From assembly GCF_036017035.1 (NCBI RefSeq), contig NZ_JAYXHS010000003.1, positions 434,001 to 498,000 on the forward strand: 64,000 nt of DNA, given 5' to 3'. This document shows positions 1-9,033 of this stretch, piece after piece. Made by a program: the position numbers and the translations under genes. The notes beneath the pieces were generated by a model that did no database searches, was not told the DNA's origin, and worked only from the letters and a program-made list of their open reading frames with translations. Position 1 is the stretch's first letter. Every line of letters begins with the position of its first letter. This DNA is from Viridibacterium silvisoli (GTDB lineage: Bacteria > Pseudomonadota > Gammaproteobacteria > Burkholderiales > Rhodocyclaceae).

Positions 1-712
1 ATTGCTCCTGGATGCCCATGAAGATCCGTTCGACGCACTGTTCATGGAACTCGTTGTGCTCACGGAACGACACGATGTAGCGCAGCAAGGCTTCGCGATC
101 GATGGCCGGGCCACTGTAGCGGACGGCGAGCATTCCCCAGTCTGGCTGCCCCGTGACGAGGCAGTTGGATTTGAGCAAATGGGAATAGAGCGTCTCATTG
201 GCGACCACTGAATCCGGCCGGGTGCTCAGCAAGCCCGGCACAGGCTCGTATTGGTCGATCTCGATATCGAGATCATCAATGCAGACTCCGGCGGGTACGC
301 CGGATAGACGCGTGGCAGTTGCCACGTCTTCCAGACGCACATCTACGGCGGCCCCGACGGCCCGGCCGAGGTCTCCGGCGATACGTGCTTCGACCTCCGC
401 GATATCCGCCAATCGGGACTGGTTGAAGGAGTTCAGGTAAAGCTTGAGCGACTTGGATTCGACAATGTTTGGCGAATCGGCCGGCACCGTAAAGACGCCC
501 AGCGCCACGACGGGTTTGCCGCGCAGATTGAGCCATGAGATTTCATACGCATTCCAGATATCGGCGCCCACGAACGGCAGCGCCCCTGCAATGCCAAGCT
601 CTGCCCGCTTTTCAGCGCGCGGGATGGGATAGAGCAGCGCGGGGTTGTACTCGGTTTCGTAGACGACCTTCTTGCCGAGCGGCGAACCGATGCTGGAATC
701 TTGTGTGCTCAT
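1..712 (-). CDS. queF: QueF, NADPH-dependent 7-cyano-7-deazaguanine reductase (C-terminus cut by window edge)
   Basis: Cytoplasmic enzyme of queuosine biosynthesis; it reduces the nitrile preQ0 to the amine preQ1 with NADPH. About 237 residues are visible from the ATG at 710-712. The visible part carries the nitrile-reductase signature SNCLVTGQPDWG, in which the Cys and the Asp seven residues later match the family's catalytic pair, followed by FHEQCVERIF. The N-terminal domain points to the longer two-domain QueF form of about 280 residues. The start overlaps the stop of the upstream carboxypeptidase gene by ATGA, so the two are probably translationally coupled. The C-terminus lies before base 1. 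Confidence 0.95.
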   Translation of the reverse strand, partial: MSTQDSSIGSPLGKKVVYETEYNPALLYPIPRAEKRAELGIAGALPFVGADIWNAYEISWLNLRGKPVVALGVFTVPADSPNIVESKSLKLYLNSFNQSRLADIAEVEARIAGDLGRAVGAAVDVRLEDVATATRLSGVPAGVCIDDLDIEIDQYEPVPGLLSTRPDSVVANETLYSHLLKSNCLVTGQPDWGMLAVRYSGPAIDREALLRYIVSFREHNEFHEQCVERIFMGIQEQ

Positions 713-1860
713 GAGTCCAGTCTACGCAGATGGGCCAGGAGGGGATGCAGCAGTAAAGCGCCGAGACGCTTGCTGCGGGCGGCGCTCCAGCCGGCGCGCG
801 CGTCCGGCGCATTGGCGTTGTCCTTGAAGGGCATCTCGAGCGTCAATGCCACGCAGTTGAACTGATTGGCGACCCACTTGGATGCCAGCGTCAGCAGCTC
901 GTCGTCGAAGCGGTTGTCGGCGTAGCCCTGCGCGGTCTGGAAGTCCGGACTTGCCTCGAGCAGATCATCGAGGAATGCCTTCTGCAGTGCGAGATTACGC
1001 TCGCCGTAGCCAGGCACCATGTGACTGCCGTCGATGAACACATACGGCAGCGTTTCATCGCCATGCAGATCAAGGAAGAAGTCCACGCCGCTATCGAGCA
1101 TGCCTTGGCGTACGCAGAGGATTTCAGGGCTGCGCTCAAGGGTCGGCGTGCGCCATTCGCGATTCAGGTTCGCGCCAGCCGCGTTGCTACGCAGGTTGCC
1201 CAGCGTACTGCCGTCAGGATTGACGTTGGGCACGATATACAGACACGCACGTTCGCGGATTTCGCGCGCCACCGCACCAAACTCCGGATCGGCCTCGTTC
1301 AGCAAGGCTTCGAGCAGGCCTTCGGCGCACCATTCCGCCATGGCCTCACCAGGATGCTGGCGCGCGATTATCCAGACGTTTTTGCGCGCGTTACCAGGCT
1401 GGCCGGTGCGCAGCGCATCGACGCTGCGCTGCTCGACGGAATTGCCAAGCTGCAACAATTGCACGCCAGCATCCTGCGCACAACGATTCAGCAAATCGAA
1501 ATGTCTTTCCAGCGAATAGGGCTGAAAGTACGCCAGCCAGAGACTGTCTTGCTGCATCACGAACTCGATACGCAGTTGCTTGCCGTCGTAGTACGTCGTC
1601 GCGATGCGGAACCAGTCCTGCCGGTCATGGCTGGCCGCGCACTGGTAGCCATGCCAACCCTCGGCGTAGCTGCATTCGCCGGCGTTCTCGATGATGATCC
1701 GAACAGCCTCGCCCTTGGGCGCAGTCAGGCGGAAGTGGAACCACTGCAGAAACTCGGCGTTACTGTCGTTGCGAATGCGCAGACGAATATCGTCAGCCTT
1801 GTCGGCATTGACGACTTCAATATTGCCGCTATCGAACTTGCTGTTGATGTAGATGCTCAT
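709..1860 (-). CDS. M14-family zinc carboxypeptidase (cytosolic carboxypeptidase-like)
   Basis: 383-residue protein with no signal peptide. An N-terminal beta-sandwich-like region (about residues 1-120) precedes an M14 peptidase domain. The zinc-binding HPGE motif is visible in ARQHPGEAMAEW, with the later His in DLHGDE. VPNVNPDG and GNLRSN fit the substrate carboxylate-binding segment, and a late LTLEMPF holds the probable general-base Glu. This order matches the cytosolic carboxypeptidase/AGBL-like branch of M14. The physiological substrate is unknown. The start at 1858-1860 is chosen because the protein then begins MSIYINSKFDSGNIE, typical of this family; a longer upstream reading frame overlaps yaaA. 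The stop overlaps the queF start by four bases. Confidence 0.85.
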   Translation of the reverse strand: MSIYINSKFDSGNIEVVNADKADDIRLRIRNDSNAEFLQWFHFRLTAPKGEAVRIIIENAGECSYAEGWHGYQCAASHDRQDWFRIATTYYDGKQLRIEFVMQQDSLWLAYFQPYSLERHFDLLNRCAQDAGVQLLQLGNSVEQRSVDALRTGQPGNARKNVWIIARQHPGEAMAEWCAEGLLEALLNEADPEFGAVAREIRERACLYIVPNVNPDGSTLGNLRSNAAGANLNREWRTPTLERSPEILCVRQGMLDSGVDFFLDLHGDETLPYVFIDGSHMVPGYGERNLALQKAFLDDLLEASPDFQTAQGYADNRFDDELLTLASKWVANQFNCVALTLEMPFKDNANAPDARAGWSAARSKRLGALLLHPLLAHLRRLDS

Positions 1861-1868
1861 CACGTTCC

Positions 1869-2645
1869 TCAAGCCGCCTGACGACGGAAAACCCAAGTGT
1901 CTTCAGTCGACACCTGCGGGGCAAATTCGTAGCCCTCGACATCGAAGCGCTTCAGGTCTTCGACGTCAGTCATGCGATTCACTATCGCATAGCGACTCAT
2001 CAAGCCACGCGCGCGCTTGGCGTAAAAACTGACGACCTTGTAACCATCGCTCTTCAACTCCTGGAAGACGGGCGTTACGACGCGGGCGTTCAATTTGCGC
2101 GGGCGCACAGACCTGAAATACTCCTCCGACGCGAGATTGACCAGGATGGCCCCCTCCGCCCCACCGAAGTCCTTGTTGAGTCGCTGCGTAATTGTCTCGC
2201 CCCAGAAGCTGTACAGGTCCCGGCCAGCCGGATTGACCAGGCGCGTCCCCATCTCGAGACGGTAGGCCTGCATGAGATCAAGCGGCCTCAACAGCCCATA
2301 AAGACCCGACAGGATCCGCAGATGCCGCTGCGCCCACTCCAGATCATCTGCCGAAAGGCTATACGCGTCGAGCCCTCCATAGACGTCACCATTGAAAGCG
2401 AAAACGGCCTGGCGGGCATTGCTTTCAGTAAAAGGCGGAGCCCATTCAGCAAAGCGCGTCACATTCAGCACAGCAAGCTGATCGGAAATGCTCATGAGTT
2501 TTCCAACCGTTTTCGGTGCGAGTTTGCGCAGGATCTTGATAAGTGCCTGTGACTGATCGAGAAAATCGGGCTGGGTGTGTGGAACGGAAAGCGTGGGCGA
2601 TTCGAAATCGAGCGACTTGGCAGGGGAAATGACGATCTGGAGCAT
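1869..2645 (-). CDS. yaaA: YaaA/DUF328 peroxide-stress protein
   Basis: 258-residue cytoplasmic protein of the YaaA (UPF0246) family, known in E. coli to lower free intracellular iron during peroxide stress. The family start MLQIVISPAKSLDF is intact. Conserved blocks LSGLYGLLRPLD, RLEMGTRL and ILVNLASEEYF follow, and the length is normal. The ATG at 2643-2645 is used; a longer frame upstream has no family similarity. It lies 8 bases before the M14 carboxypeptidase gene on the same strand and is divergent from bioA. A role in peroxide defence is inferred from the family. Confidence 0.9.
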   Translation of the reverse strand: MLQIVISPAKSLDFESPTLSVPHTQPDFLDQSQALIKILRKLAPKTVGKLMSISDQLAVLNVTRFAEWAPPFTESNARQAVFAFNGDVYGGLDAYSLSADDLEWAQRHLRILSGLYGLLRPLDLMQAYRLEMGTRLVNPAGRDLYSFWGETITQRLNKDFGGAEGAILVNLASEEYFRSVRPRKLNARVVTPVFQELKSDGYKVVSFYAKRARGLMSRYAIVNRMTDVEDLKRFDVEGYEFAPQVSTEDTWVFRRQAA

Positions 2646-2805
2646 GCAGGGAGGTAAGCAACAACAATTGATGAACGAAGAGTATACCGGCATCCCCCCT
2701 CGCCCCGCCTGAACCGGGAGACGTCGCACACGCTCCTCGCTGTTTTTCGCCCGACAGCGCAGATACGAAGCAAAATGCCGCACCTGTTTTGCGCCCTCCC
2801 CCATC

Positions 2806-4122
2806 ATGACCGACCTGCTCTCCCGCTCGCTCGCCGCCGTCTGGCATCCGTGCACCCAGATGAAACAGCACGAAGCCACGCCGCTCATTCCCATCGCGCG
2901 CGGCGAAGGTCCCTGGCTGTACGACGCTGACGGCAAGCGCTATCTGGATGCAGTCAGCTCATGGTGGGTCAATCTGTTCGGCCACTGCAATACCTATATC
3001 AACCTGCGCTTGCGCGAGCAGCTTGAAAAGCTCGAGCACGTGATGCTGGCGGGCTTCACCCACGAGCCTGTTGTTGCCCTGTCCGAAAAACTGTCAGCGC
3101 TGACCAGCGGCGCGCTCGGGCATGCCTTCTACGCATCGGATGGTGCCTCTGCCACCGAAATCGCTTTGAAAATGAGCCTGCACTATTGGCGCAACCAGGG
3201 GCGCAGCGAGAAGAACCGCTTCGTCTGCCTCGAAGGGAGCTACCACGGCGAAACGGTCGGCGCGCTGGCAGTCACTGACATCGCGCTCTTCCGCGACGCC
3301 TACGCCCCGCTCGTGCGCGCGGCGGACACCGTACCGTCGCCGGACTGGCGCCGCGCGCAGGATGGAGAAACAGCAGCCGATGTAGCCCGCAACGCCGCCG
3401 CCGCGCTCGAAGCCTGGCTGCAGGCTAACCACACGCAAACCGCCGCGTTCATCGTCGAGCCCCTCGTGCAATGCGCGACCGGCATGGCCATGTATGACGC
3501 CGAGTACCTGCGCCTGGCACGCGCCCTGTGCGATCGTTACGAGGTACATCTGATCGCCGACGAGATCGCAGTTGGCTGTGGTCGCACGGGCAGTTTCTTC
3601 GCTTGCGAACAAGCCGGCATCTGGCCCGACTTCCTGTGCCTGTCGAAAGGCATTTCCGGCGGCTATCTGCCGCTGTCACTGGTGCTGAGCCGGGATGCGA
3701 TCTATCAGGCGTTCTACGCCGATGAAGTCAGTCGCGGCTTCCTGCATTCGCACTCCTACACGGGCAACCCGCTGGCGTGCACGGCAGCGCTGGCCACGCT
3801 GGAACTGTTCGATCAGGAACAGGTGCTCGCCCGCAACCGCGAGCGCGCGGGTTGGCTGACCGAAGCTGCGCTGCCCATGACCACGCACCGCAAAGTACGC
3901 AATGTGCGTCAGACAGGAATGATCCTCGCCTTCGATGTCGACGCCCCTGCCGGCTTCAGTCGATGCTTTGCGCAAGCTGCACTGGACGAGGGGCTGCTGC
4001 TGCGCCCCATCGGCTCGACGATCTACTGGATGCCGCCTTACATCCTCGATCACGCCACCACGCAATTGCTGAGCACGAACACGCTCGTCGCGCTGGATAC
4101 AGCACTTGAAAAGTTCTGTTAA
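2806..4122 (+). CDS. bioA: Adenosylmethionine-8-amino-7-oxononanoate aminotransferase
   Basis: PLP-dependent fold-type I aminotransferase of biotin synthesis; it converts KAPA to DAPA with S-adenosylmethionine as amino donor. The 438-residue length is normal. Visible motifs are HPCTQM near the N-terminus, SSWWVNLFGH, GSYHGETVGALAVTD, the PLP aspartate in LIADEIAVGCGRTG, and the Schiff-base lysine (about K281) in LSKGISGGYLPLS. No other bio genes are in the window, so it is a lone bioA here. It is divergent from yaaA with about 160 bases between the starts. Confidence 0.95.
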   Translation: MTDLLSRSLAAVWHPCTQMKQHEATPLIPIARGEGPWLYDADGKRYLDAVSSWWVNLFGHCNTYINLRLREQLEKLEHVMLAGFTHEPVVALSEKLSALTSGALGHAFYASDGASATEIALKMSLHYWRNQGRSEKNRFVCLEGSYHGETVGALAVTDIALFRDAYAPLVRAADTVPSPDWRRAQDGETAADVARNAAAALEAWLQANHTQTAAFIVEPLVQCATGMAMYDAEYLRLARALCDRYEVHLIADEIAVGCGRTGSFFACEQAGIWPDFLCLSKGISGGYLPLSLVLSRDAIYQAFYADEVSRGFLHSHSYTGNPLACTAALATLELFDQEQVLARNRERAGWLTEAALPMTTHRKVRNVRQTGMILAFDVDAPAGFSRCFAQAALDEGLLLRPIGSTIYWMPPYILDHATTQLLSTNTLVALDTALEKFC

Positions 4123-4274
4123 GAGCGAAAATATCTCGCAACAATTTGCACGTCATTCCGCAGCCCCGACATGTCATCACGCAATCCGGCACGGCGTTAT
4201 TGAGCTTGTCCGGGCGATTTGATTCGCTTCAATCGAACCCCGGCCATCACAACCCACCTTAAAGGATACGAACC

Positions 4275-4478
4275 ATGAGCAAGTTGCTGACCGCCCTGAT
4301 CGCTGGTGCTTTCATTTCTTCCGCTGCGTTTGCTGCCGACGTGCCAGCTGCTGCACCTGCCGCTGCTGCGACCTCGGCACCTGCTCCGACAGCCAAGAAG
4401 ACTTCGGCCCACAAGAAGTCTTCGAAGAAGTCCTCGCACAAGGCCGCTCCTGCAGCCGCTGCACCTGCTGCAAAGTAA
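4275..4478 (+). CDS. Small exported Ala/Lys/Pro-rich protein
   Basis: 67 residues. It begins with a clear signal peptide (MSKLLTALIAGAFISSAAFA) and a probable cleavage after AFA. The mature part is low complexity, dominated by Ala, Pro, Ser and Lys with KKSSKKSSHK-type clusters, so it is strongly basic. An AAAGGA ribosome site sits about 9 bases before the ATG, and a strong intrinsic terminator follows. Similar short Ala/Lys-rich exported proteins are common in betaproteobacteria and resemble acid-shock (Asr-like) proteins in composition. Function unknown; envelope protection is a guess. The signal peptide, ribosome site and terminator together support a real gene. Confidence 0.75.
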   Translation: MSKLLTALIAGAFISSAAFAADVPAAAPAAAATSAPAPTAKKTSAHKKSSKKSSHKAAPAAAAPAAK

Positions 4479-4495
4479 GCGCTTCCGCTGTACAA

Positions 4496-4539
4496 GAAAA
4501 ACGGCGCACCGCTTGAAGCGATGCGCCGTTTTATTTTTC
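4496..4539 (+). terminator. Intrinsic terminator, probably bidirectional
   Basis: AACGGCGCA pairs with TGCGCCGTT around a 13-base loop and is followed by a T-rich tract on the plus strand. Read from the minus strand the same stem is followed by TTTTTCTTG, so it can also end the flgB-flgJ transcript, whose last stop codon is at 4576. Confidence 0.85.
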
Positions 4540-4575
4540 TGTCACGGGAAAGGCTGGTAGCCCGACTGCGCAGCT

Positions 4576-5481
4576 TCAACGTGCGCTGGCGACGAGCCCT
4601 TGCCTCAAAGTATTCCCGTTGATCACCTTGGTCAGCTTGTCGGCATATGCCGGATCGGTAGCATAGCCGCCTGCTTGCAGAGCCTTGGCAAAAGCAGCGG
4701 CGTCGCCCTGCCCTTGCGCTGCGGCGTAGCGTGGTGATTGCTGGACCAGCCTGGCATAGTCCTGAAAAGCTTCTGCATACGAGCCGTACGCACGGAAGCG
4801 TTCAACGCGGGTCTGCGCCACGCCATTCTCATATTCGGTCGTCGCCGAATCCACGGTTGCCCCGGTCCAGCCCTTGCCCGCCTTGATGTTGAACAGGTTG
4901 TAGGTCGGTCGACCATCAGCCGTGCGCAATTCCGATTTGCCCCAGCCGGTTTCCAGCGCGGCTTGTCCGACCAGGAAATGCGCCGGCACATTGAGCGTGC
5001 GCGCAGCTTCCGTCGCTTGCGGCCACAGATTTTCCACGAAGCGTTGCGCATCGCTCGCAGGTGCGTTGATGGCCGCAGAAACTTTCGGCGAGACCTGCGG
5101 CGTCGCCGGCGCGGCAGGCATGACACCGCTCGGCAGCAGGGACTTCAGGGACGAACCGGTAACGGGCTTGGCATCAGCCGGCGGCAGACCAGCCTGTTGC
5201 AAGAGCTGACGTTCGATGGAAGCCGCCAGGCCGACGCCGCCACGCTGTGCCAGTACCGCAGCCAGCTGCTGGTCGCCGAGACCTTCGTAAAACTTGGTGG
5301 ACTCGCTGTCGAGCATGCCGTCCTTGGGCACCGTCTCGCGCATCGACTTGAGCACCATCTGCAGAAACAGCGCCTCGAACTGCTTGGCCGTCGCCTTGAT
5401 GCTCTCGGGCGTGTTCTCATGCGCCGCGCGCTTGAGCGCGATCAATGCATTGACGTCGAGTGTATTGATCTGGTCCATCAT
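4576..5481 (-). CDS. flgJ: FlgJ, flagellar rod scaffold with muramidase domain
   Basis: 301-residue two-domain FlgJ. Residues 1-100 form the rod-binding domain (KQFEALFLQMVLKSMRE, SESTKFYEGLGDQQLA). An Ala/Pro-rich linker follows, then a C-terminal peptidoglycan hydrolase domain of the GH73 type with the catalytic Glu in ALETGWGKSE. It works in the periplasm, capping the growing rod and opening the cell wall. It is the last gene of the flg operon, 2 bases after flgI. No flgK or flgL follows; the next gene is the unrelated small exported protein. Confidence 0.95.
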   Translation of the reverse strand: MMDQINTLDVNALIALKRAAHENTPESIKATAKQFEALFLQMVLKSMRETVPKDGMLDSESTKFYEGLGDQQLAAVLAQRGGVGLAASIERQLLQQAGLPPADAKPVTGSSLKSLLPSGVMPAAPATPQVSPKVSAAINAPASDAQRFVENLWPQATEAARTLNVPAHFLVGQAALETGWGKSELRTADGRPTYNLFNIKAGKGWTGATVDSATTEYENGVAQTRVERFRAYGSYAEAFQDYARLVQQSPRYAAAQGQGDAAAFAKALQAGGYATDPAYADKLTKVINGNTLRQGLVASAR

Positions 5482-5483
5482 GA

Positions 5484-6602
5484 TCAGATCACCTCGAGAT
5501 CGGCGCGCAAGGCACCGGCGGACTTCATCGCCTGCAGGATGCTGATCAGATCCAGCGGGTTTGCACCGACAGCATTGAGCGCCTTCACCACGTCAGCCAG
5601 GTTCGCCCCGGGGCGCACGCGGATCATGCCATTGCCGCCCTGCTTGATATCGACAGTGCCGTTCTGCGTCACCGCTGTCTGCCCGCCCGCCAGGGCATTG
5701 GGCTGACTGACTTGTGTGTTCTCGCTCACCGCCACGGCAAGATTGCCGTGTGCAACTGCGCACTCCTGCAAGGTCACGGTCTGGTTCATCACCACCGAGC
5801 CCGTGCGTGAATTGATGATGACGCGCGCAGCGCCAGCAAGCGGGGTCACTTCAAGATTTTCGATACGCCCCAGAAATGCCACGCGTTCATAAGCGGCCTC
5901 AGGGGCGCGCACCTGGATACGGCGGCCATCCAGCGCCCACGCGGTACCCGACACATTGTTCTGGTTGATGGCGTCTACAACGCGTTGCGCCGTCCCGAAG
6001 TCTGCGGTGGAAAGTTCATAGGTAATGGTGTCGCCCTGCCCGACCTGCATCGGCACGGCACGCTCGACAATGGCACCGGCCGGTATGCGGCCAGCGGAGA
6101 GGTGATTGATGGTCACCGACGTGCCTCCACCCGACCCGCCTGCACCGCCCACCACCATGTTGCCCTGGGCAACGGCATAGACCTGGCCGTCAGCGCCTTT
6201 CAGCGGCGTCATCAGCAAGGTGCCGCCCTTGAGACTCTTGGCATTGGCCAGCGAAGACACATTGATGTCGAACTGCTGACCGGGCTGGGCGAAGGGCGGC
6301 AACTGCATGGTGACCATGACGGCTGCCACATTCTTGAGCTGCAGGGTCTGTCCGGGCGGCACGGTGATGCCCATATTGCCCAGCATGTTGACGATGCTCT
6401 GCGTGGTGAACGGCGCTTGCGTCGTCTGGTCACCCGTGCCATCGAGCCCCACCACGAGACCATAGCCCACCAGCTGATTGCTGCGCACACCGGCAACGGA
6501 AGCCAGATCCTTGATGCGCTCCGCCTGCGCCGCTGGTGTCGCCAGCAGGGCCAGCGACAACGCGGTAAGAAGACCTGCACATGCCCGGATCGCTTGTCTC
6601 AT
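5484..6602 (-). CDS. flgI: FlgI, flagellar P-ring protein
   Basis: 372 residues. A Sec signal peptide (LLTALSLALLATPAAQA) precedes the typical mature start ERIKDLASVAGVRSNQLVGYG. GLDGTGDQTTQAPFTTQS and the C-terminal LVKALNAVGANPLDLISILQAMKSAGAL-like region (here near residues 340-368) are characteristic. The protein assembles the P-ring around the rod in the peptidoglycan layer. It lies between flgH and flgJ, with a 2-base gap to flgJ. Confidence 0.97.
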   Translation of the reverse strand: MRQAIRACAGLLTALSLALLATPAAQAERIKDLASVAGVRSNQLVGYGLVVGLDGTGDQTTQAPFTTQSIVNMLGNMGITVPPGQTLQLKNVAAVMVTMQLPPFAQPGQQFDINVSSLANAKSLKGGTLLMTPLKGADGQVYAVAQGNMVVGGAGGSGGGTSVTINHLSAGRIPAGAIVERAVPMQVGQGDTITYELSTADFGTAQRVVDAINQNNVSGTAWALDGRRIQVRAPEAAYERVAFLGRIENLEVTPLAGAARVIINSRTGSVVMNQTVTLQECAVAHGNLAVAVSENTQVSQPNALAGGQTAVTQNGTVDIKQGGNGMIRVRPGANLADVVKALNAVGANPLDLISILQAMKSAGALRADLEVI

Positions 6603-6643
6603 GTTTCAACCTGCCTGCGTTTGATCTTGCTCCGAACGGCCGT

Positions 6644-7336
6644 TCAGAATGGCAAGACGTTCATGAATATGCGTTGCAACCAACCCATTCTCTGCGCCTC
6701 TTCGACGTAACCGCTACCGCGGTACTCGACGCGTGCATCCGCAACCTGCACGGATTGAACGGTATTGGAGCTTGTCACGTTGTTGGGATTCACGACGCCC
6801 GAAAAACGGATGAATTCCTGCCCCTGATTGATCGCTACCTGCTTTTCACCAGATACCAGCAGATTGCCGTTGGGATAGACCTCGATCACCGTCACGGTCA
6901 TGGTGCCGGTGAATGCATTGTTGGCAGCCGAGGCGCCCTTGCCGGAGAAGGTCGTGTCATCGCTGGCGCCTACCGATAGCGGCGCGAGGAACTTGCCGGG
7001 CACACCGACCAGCGAGGAAATGCCCACCGATGAATTCGCGGCGCGCGTCGTGTTGGTATTGGCGTTCTTGCTGGCTTGGGTTTTTTCGACGATGTTCACC
7101 GTCAGTGTGTCACCCACCAGGCGCGCGCGGCGGTCTTCGAAGATGGGTCGCGTGGCGGCGCCGTAGATCGAACCGTTGTAGGCCTGCACGACGGGCGCGG
7201 GCTCCGGCCGAACCGACATGGGTTGATGCACGCTGGTAGCCGGCGTGATCAGGCTGCATGCCGAAAGCATGGCCAGCGAAGCCGTACCAAGGGAGTACGA
7301 CACGGGGCGCAGAGCGGACTGGATGCGGGCGTTCAT
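6644..7336 (-). CDS. flgH: FlgH, flagellar L-ring lipoprotein
   Basis: 230 residues. The N-terminal export signal ends in a lipobox LSA-C with Cys27 as the predicted lipidated residue. Family motifs are GSIYGAATRPIFEDRRARLVGDTLTVNI, here around residues 54-82, and FIRFSGVVNPNNV near residue 180. It forms the outer-membrane L-ring bushing of the hook-basal body. It sits 36 bases after flgG and 41 bases before flgI. Confidence 0.96.
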   Translation of the reverse strand: MNARIQSALRPVSYSLGTASLAMLSACSLITPATSVHQPMSVRPEPAPVVQAYNGSIYGAATRPIFEDRRARLVGDTLTVNIVEKTQASKNANTNTTRAANSSVGISSLVGVPGKFLAPLSVGASDDTTFSGKGASAANNAFTGTMTVTVIEVYPNGNLLVSGEKQVAINQGQEFIRFSGVVNPNNVTSSNTVQSVQVADARVEYRGSGYVEEAQRMGWLQRIFMNVLPF

Positions 7337-7372
7337 GGCTCAGTTACCTTTTGTCACCGGTTCAGACGAGGC

Positions 7373-8155
7373 TTACAACTGGCCGAGACGCGCGAGCATC
7401 TGGTCGGCCGTGCTCACGACACGTGAGTTGAATTCGTAAGCGCGCTGGGTCTGGATCATGTTCACCAACTCTTCGGCGACATTCACGTTGGAGGCCTCGA
7501 CATAGCGCTGGTTGACCGTACCGGCGCCGTTGGTGCCTGGCGTCGTGGGCGTCGCCGTACCGCTGGCCGTCGTTTCGAGGAACAGGTTTTCACCCGTTGC
7601 CTGCAAGCCACCTGGATTGATGAAGGTCGCCAGCTGGATCGAGCCGACTTGCGTGGTCGCCGTCGAGCCGGGCTGGGTCACGCTGACCGTGCCGTCCTTG
7701 GCGATGGTGACGCTCAGGGCATCGGCCGGAATCGTAATGGCCGGTTGCACCGGGTAGCCTGCGGCGGTGACCAGCTGACCTTGCGAATCGGTCTGGAAAG
7801 AGCCGTCGCGGGTGTAGGCCGTCGTGCCGTCTGGCAGCAAGACCTGGAAGAAACCTCGCCCCTGCACGGCCATGTCGAACACGCCATCGGTCTGCTGCAG
7901 GTTGCCCTGAGTTTGCGTACGCACCGTGGCGACCGGCCGCACACCGGTACCGAGCTGCATGCCAGAGGGCAGCGTGGTGGTCTGCGAGCTCTGCGCGCCA
8001 GGCTGGCGGATATTCTGGTACAGCAGGTCCTCGAATACGGCACGCGAGCTCTTGTAGCCATTTGTCGCCGTGTTGGCGAGATTATTGGCAATGACGTCCA
8101 GCGAAGTCTGCTGAGCGTCGAGGCCGGTACGGGCAACCCAAAGTGCGCCAATCAT
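7373..8155 (-). CDS. flgG: FlgG, distal rod protein
   Basis: 260 residues, the usual FlgG length. The N-terminal rod/hook motif appears as ANNLANTATNGYKSSRAVFE and the C-terminal helix as SNVNVAEELVNMIQTQRAYE, both axial-protein signatures. It starts MIGALWVARTGLDAQQ, as FlgG normally does. It forms the distal rod between the proximal rod and hook, exported by the flagellar type III system without a cleaved signal. Confidence 0.97.
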   Translation of the reverse strand: MIGALWVARTGLDAQQTSLDVIANNLANTATNGYKSSRAVFEDLLYQNIRQPGAQSSQTTTLPSGMQLGTGVRPVATVRTQTQGNLQQTDGVFDMAVQGRGFFQVLLPDGTTAYTRDGSFQTDSQGQLVTAAGYPVQPAITIPADALSVTIAKDGTVSVTQPGSTATTQVGSIQLATFINPGGLQATGENLFLETTASGTATPTTPGTNGAGTVNQRYVEASNVNVAEELVNMIQTQRAYEFNSRVVSTADQMLARLGQL

Positions 8156-8237
8156 GTTCTCGGTCCTTCCTGTACGTCTCGTGTGTTCTGCGTCTTTCGA
8201 TCCGCTTACGCCGCGGACCGACTCTCAACCCTGCGAA

Positions 8238-8975
8238 TCAACGCGCGATGATCTGGGTCGCGACCTTGTCGTCTTCCTGCGCGGTCGACAGCAGCTTTGT
8301 CTGCATTTCGAAATGGCGCCCCAACGAGATCATGTTGACCATCTGCTCGACGATATTCACGTTGCTGCCTTCGACGTAGCCGCTGGCGATCTTCACGGCC
8401 TCGTCTTGCTGTGCGGGTGCGCCGTTAGCTGTACGGAACAGGCCGTCCTCGCCCCGGCGCAAGTCGGCTTCCGCCGGATTGACCAGTTTGAGGCGGCCCG
8501 CCGTGGTGGCTGCGTTTCTCGCCCCCGTTCTTGGAACTGCGGTGATGGTGCCGTCGTACGCGATCTCGACATCGTTGTCTGGCGGGATGGCGATCGGACC
8601 GGAATCGCCCACCACTGTCAGACCGCTCTGCGTACGCATGACGCCTTCTGAATCCACCGTGAAATTACCGTTGCGCGTATAGGCCTCGGAACCATTCGCT
8701 GCCTGCACGGCGAACATGCCAGAACCAACCACCGCGACGTCATAGGCGCCGCCGGTGCGCTGTAGTGGCCCCGTGCGATAGTCGGTTGCCATATTGGCGT
8801 CCACCACGAACGCCCGCGTATGAGCGGCGGGCGACTGCACCTCCACAGCACGGAAGCGATGCAACTCGGAGCGGAAGCCCGTCGTCGAGGTGTTGGCCAG
8901 GTTGTTCGCCACGGCGGCCTGTTGGGCCATCGTCGCCTTTGCCCCGCTCATTGCCGTGTAGATCAGCTTGTCCAT
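8238..8975 (-). CDS. flgF: FlgF, proximal rod protein
   Basis: 245 residues. It starts MDKLIYTAMSGAKATM and shows the rod-protein motif VANNLANTSTTGFRSEL at the N-terminus and GYVEGSNVNIVEQMVNMISLGR near the C-terminus. Part of the proximal rod, exported by the flagellar type III system. Gaps are 82 bases to flgG and 58 bases to flgE, so the operon is loosely packed but has no internal terminator that I could see. Confidence 0.95.
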   Translation of the reverse strand: MDKLIYTAMSGAKATMAQQAAVANNLANTSTTGFRSELHRFRAVEVQSPAAHTRAFVVDANMATDYRTGPLQRTGGAYDVAVVGSGMFAVQAANGSEAYTRNGNFTVDSEGVMRTQSGLTVVGDSGPIAIPPDNDVEIAYDGTITAVPRTGARNAATTAGRLKLVNPAEADLRRGEDGLFRTANGAPAQQDEAVKIASGYVEGSNVNIVEQMVNMISLGRHFEMQTKLLSTAQEDDKVATQIIAR

Positions 8976-9033
8976 GGTTCTCGTGACCGATCAGCGCTAT
9001 GGGGTTATCTGGAGATCTATCTAGATGCGGGAA

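Noticed and set aside
2646..2936. N-terminal extension of yaaA to 2936
   Set aside because: The added 97 residues overlap the bioA start on the opposite strand and have no family similarity.
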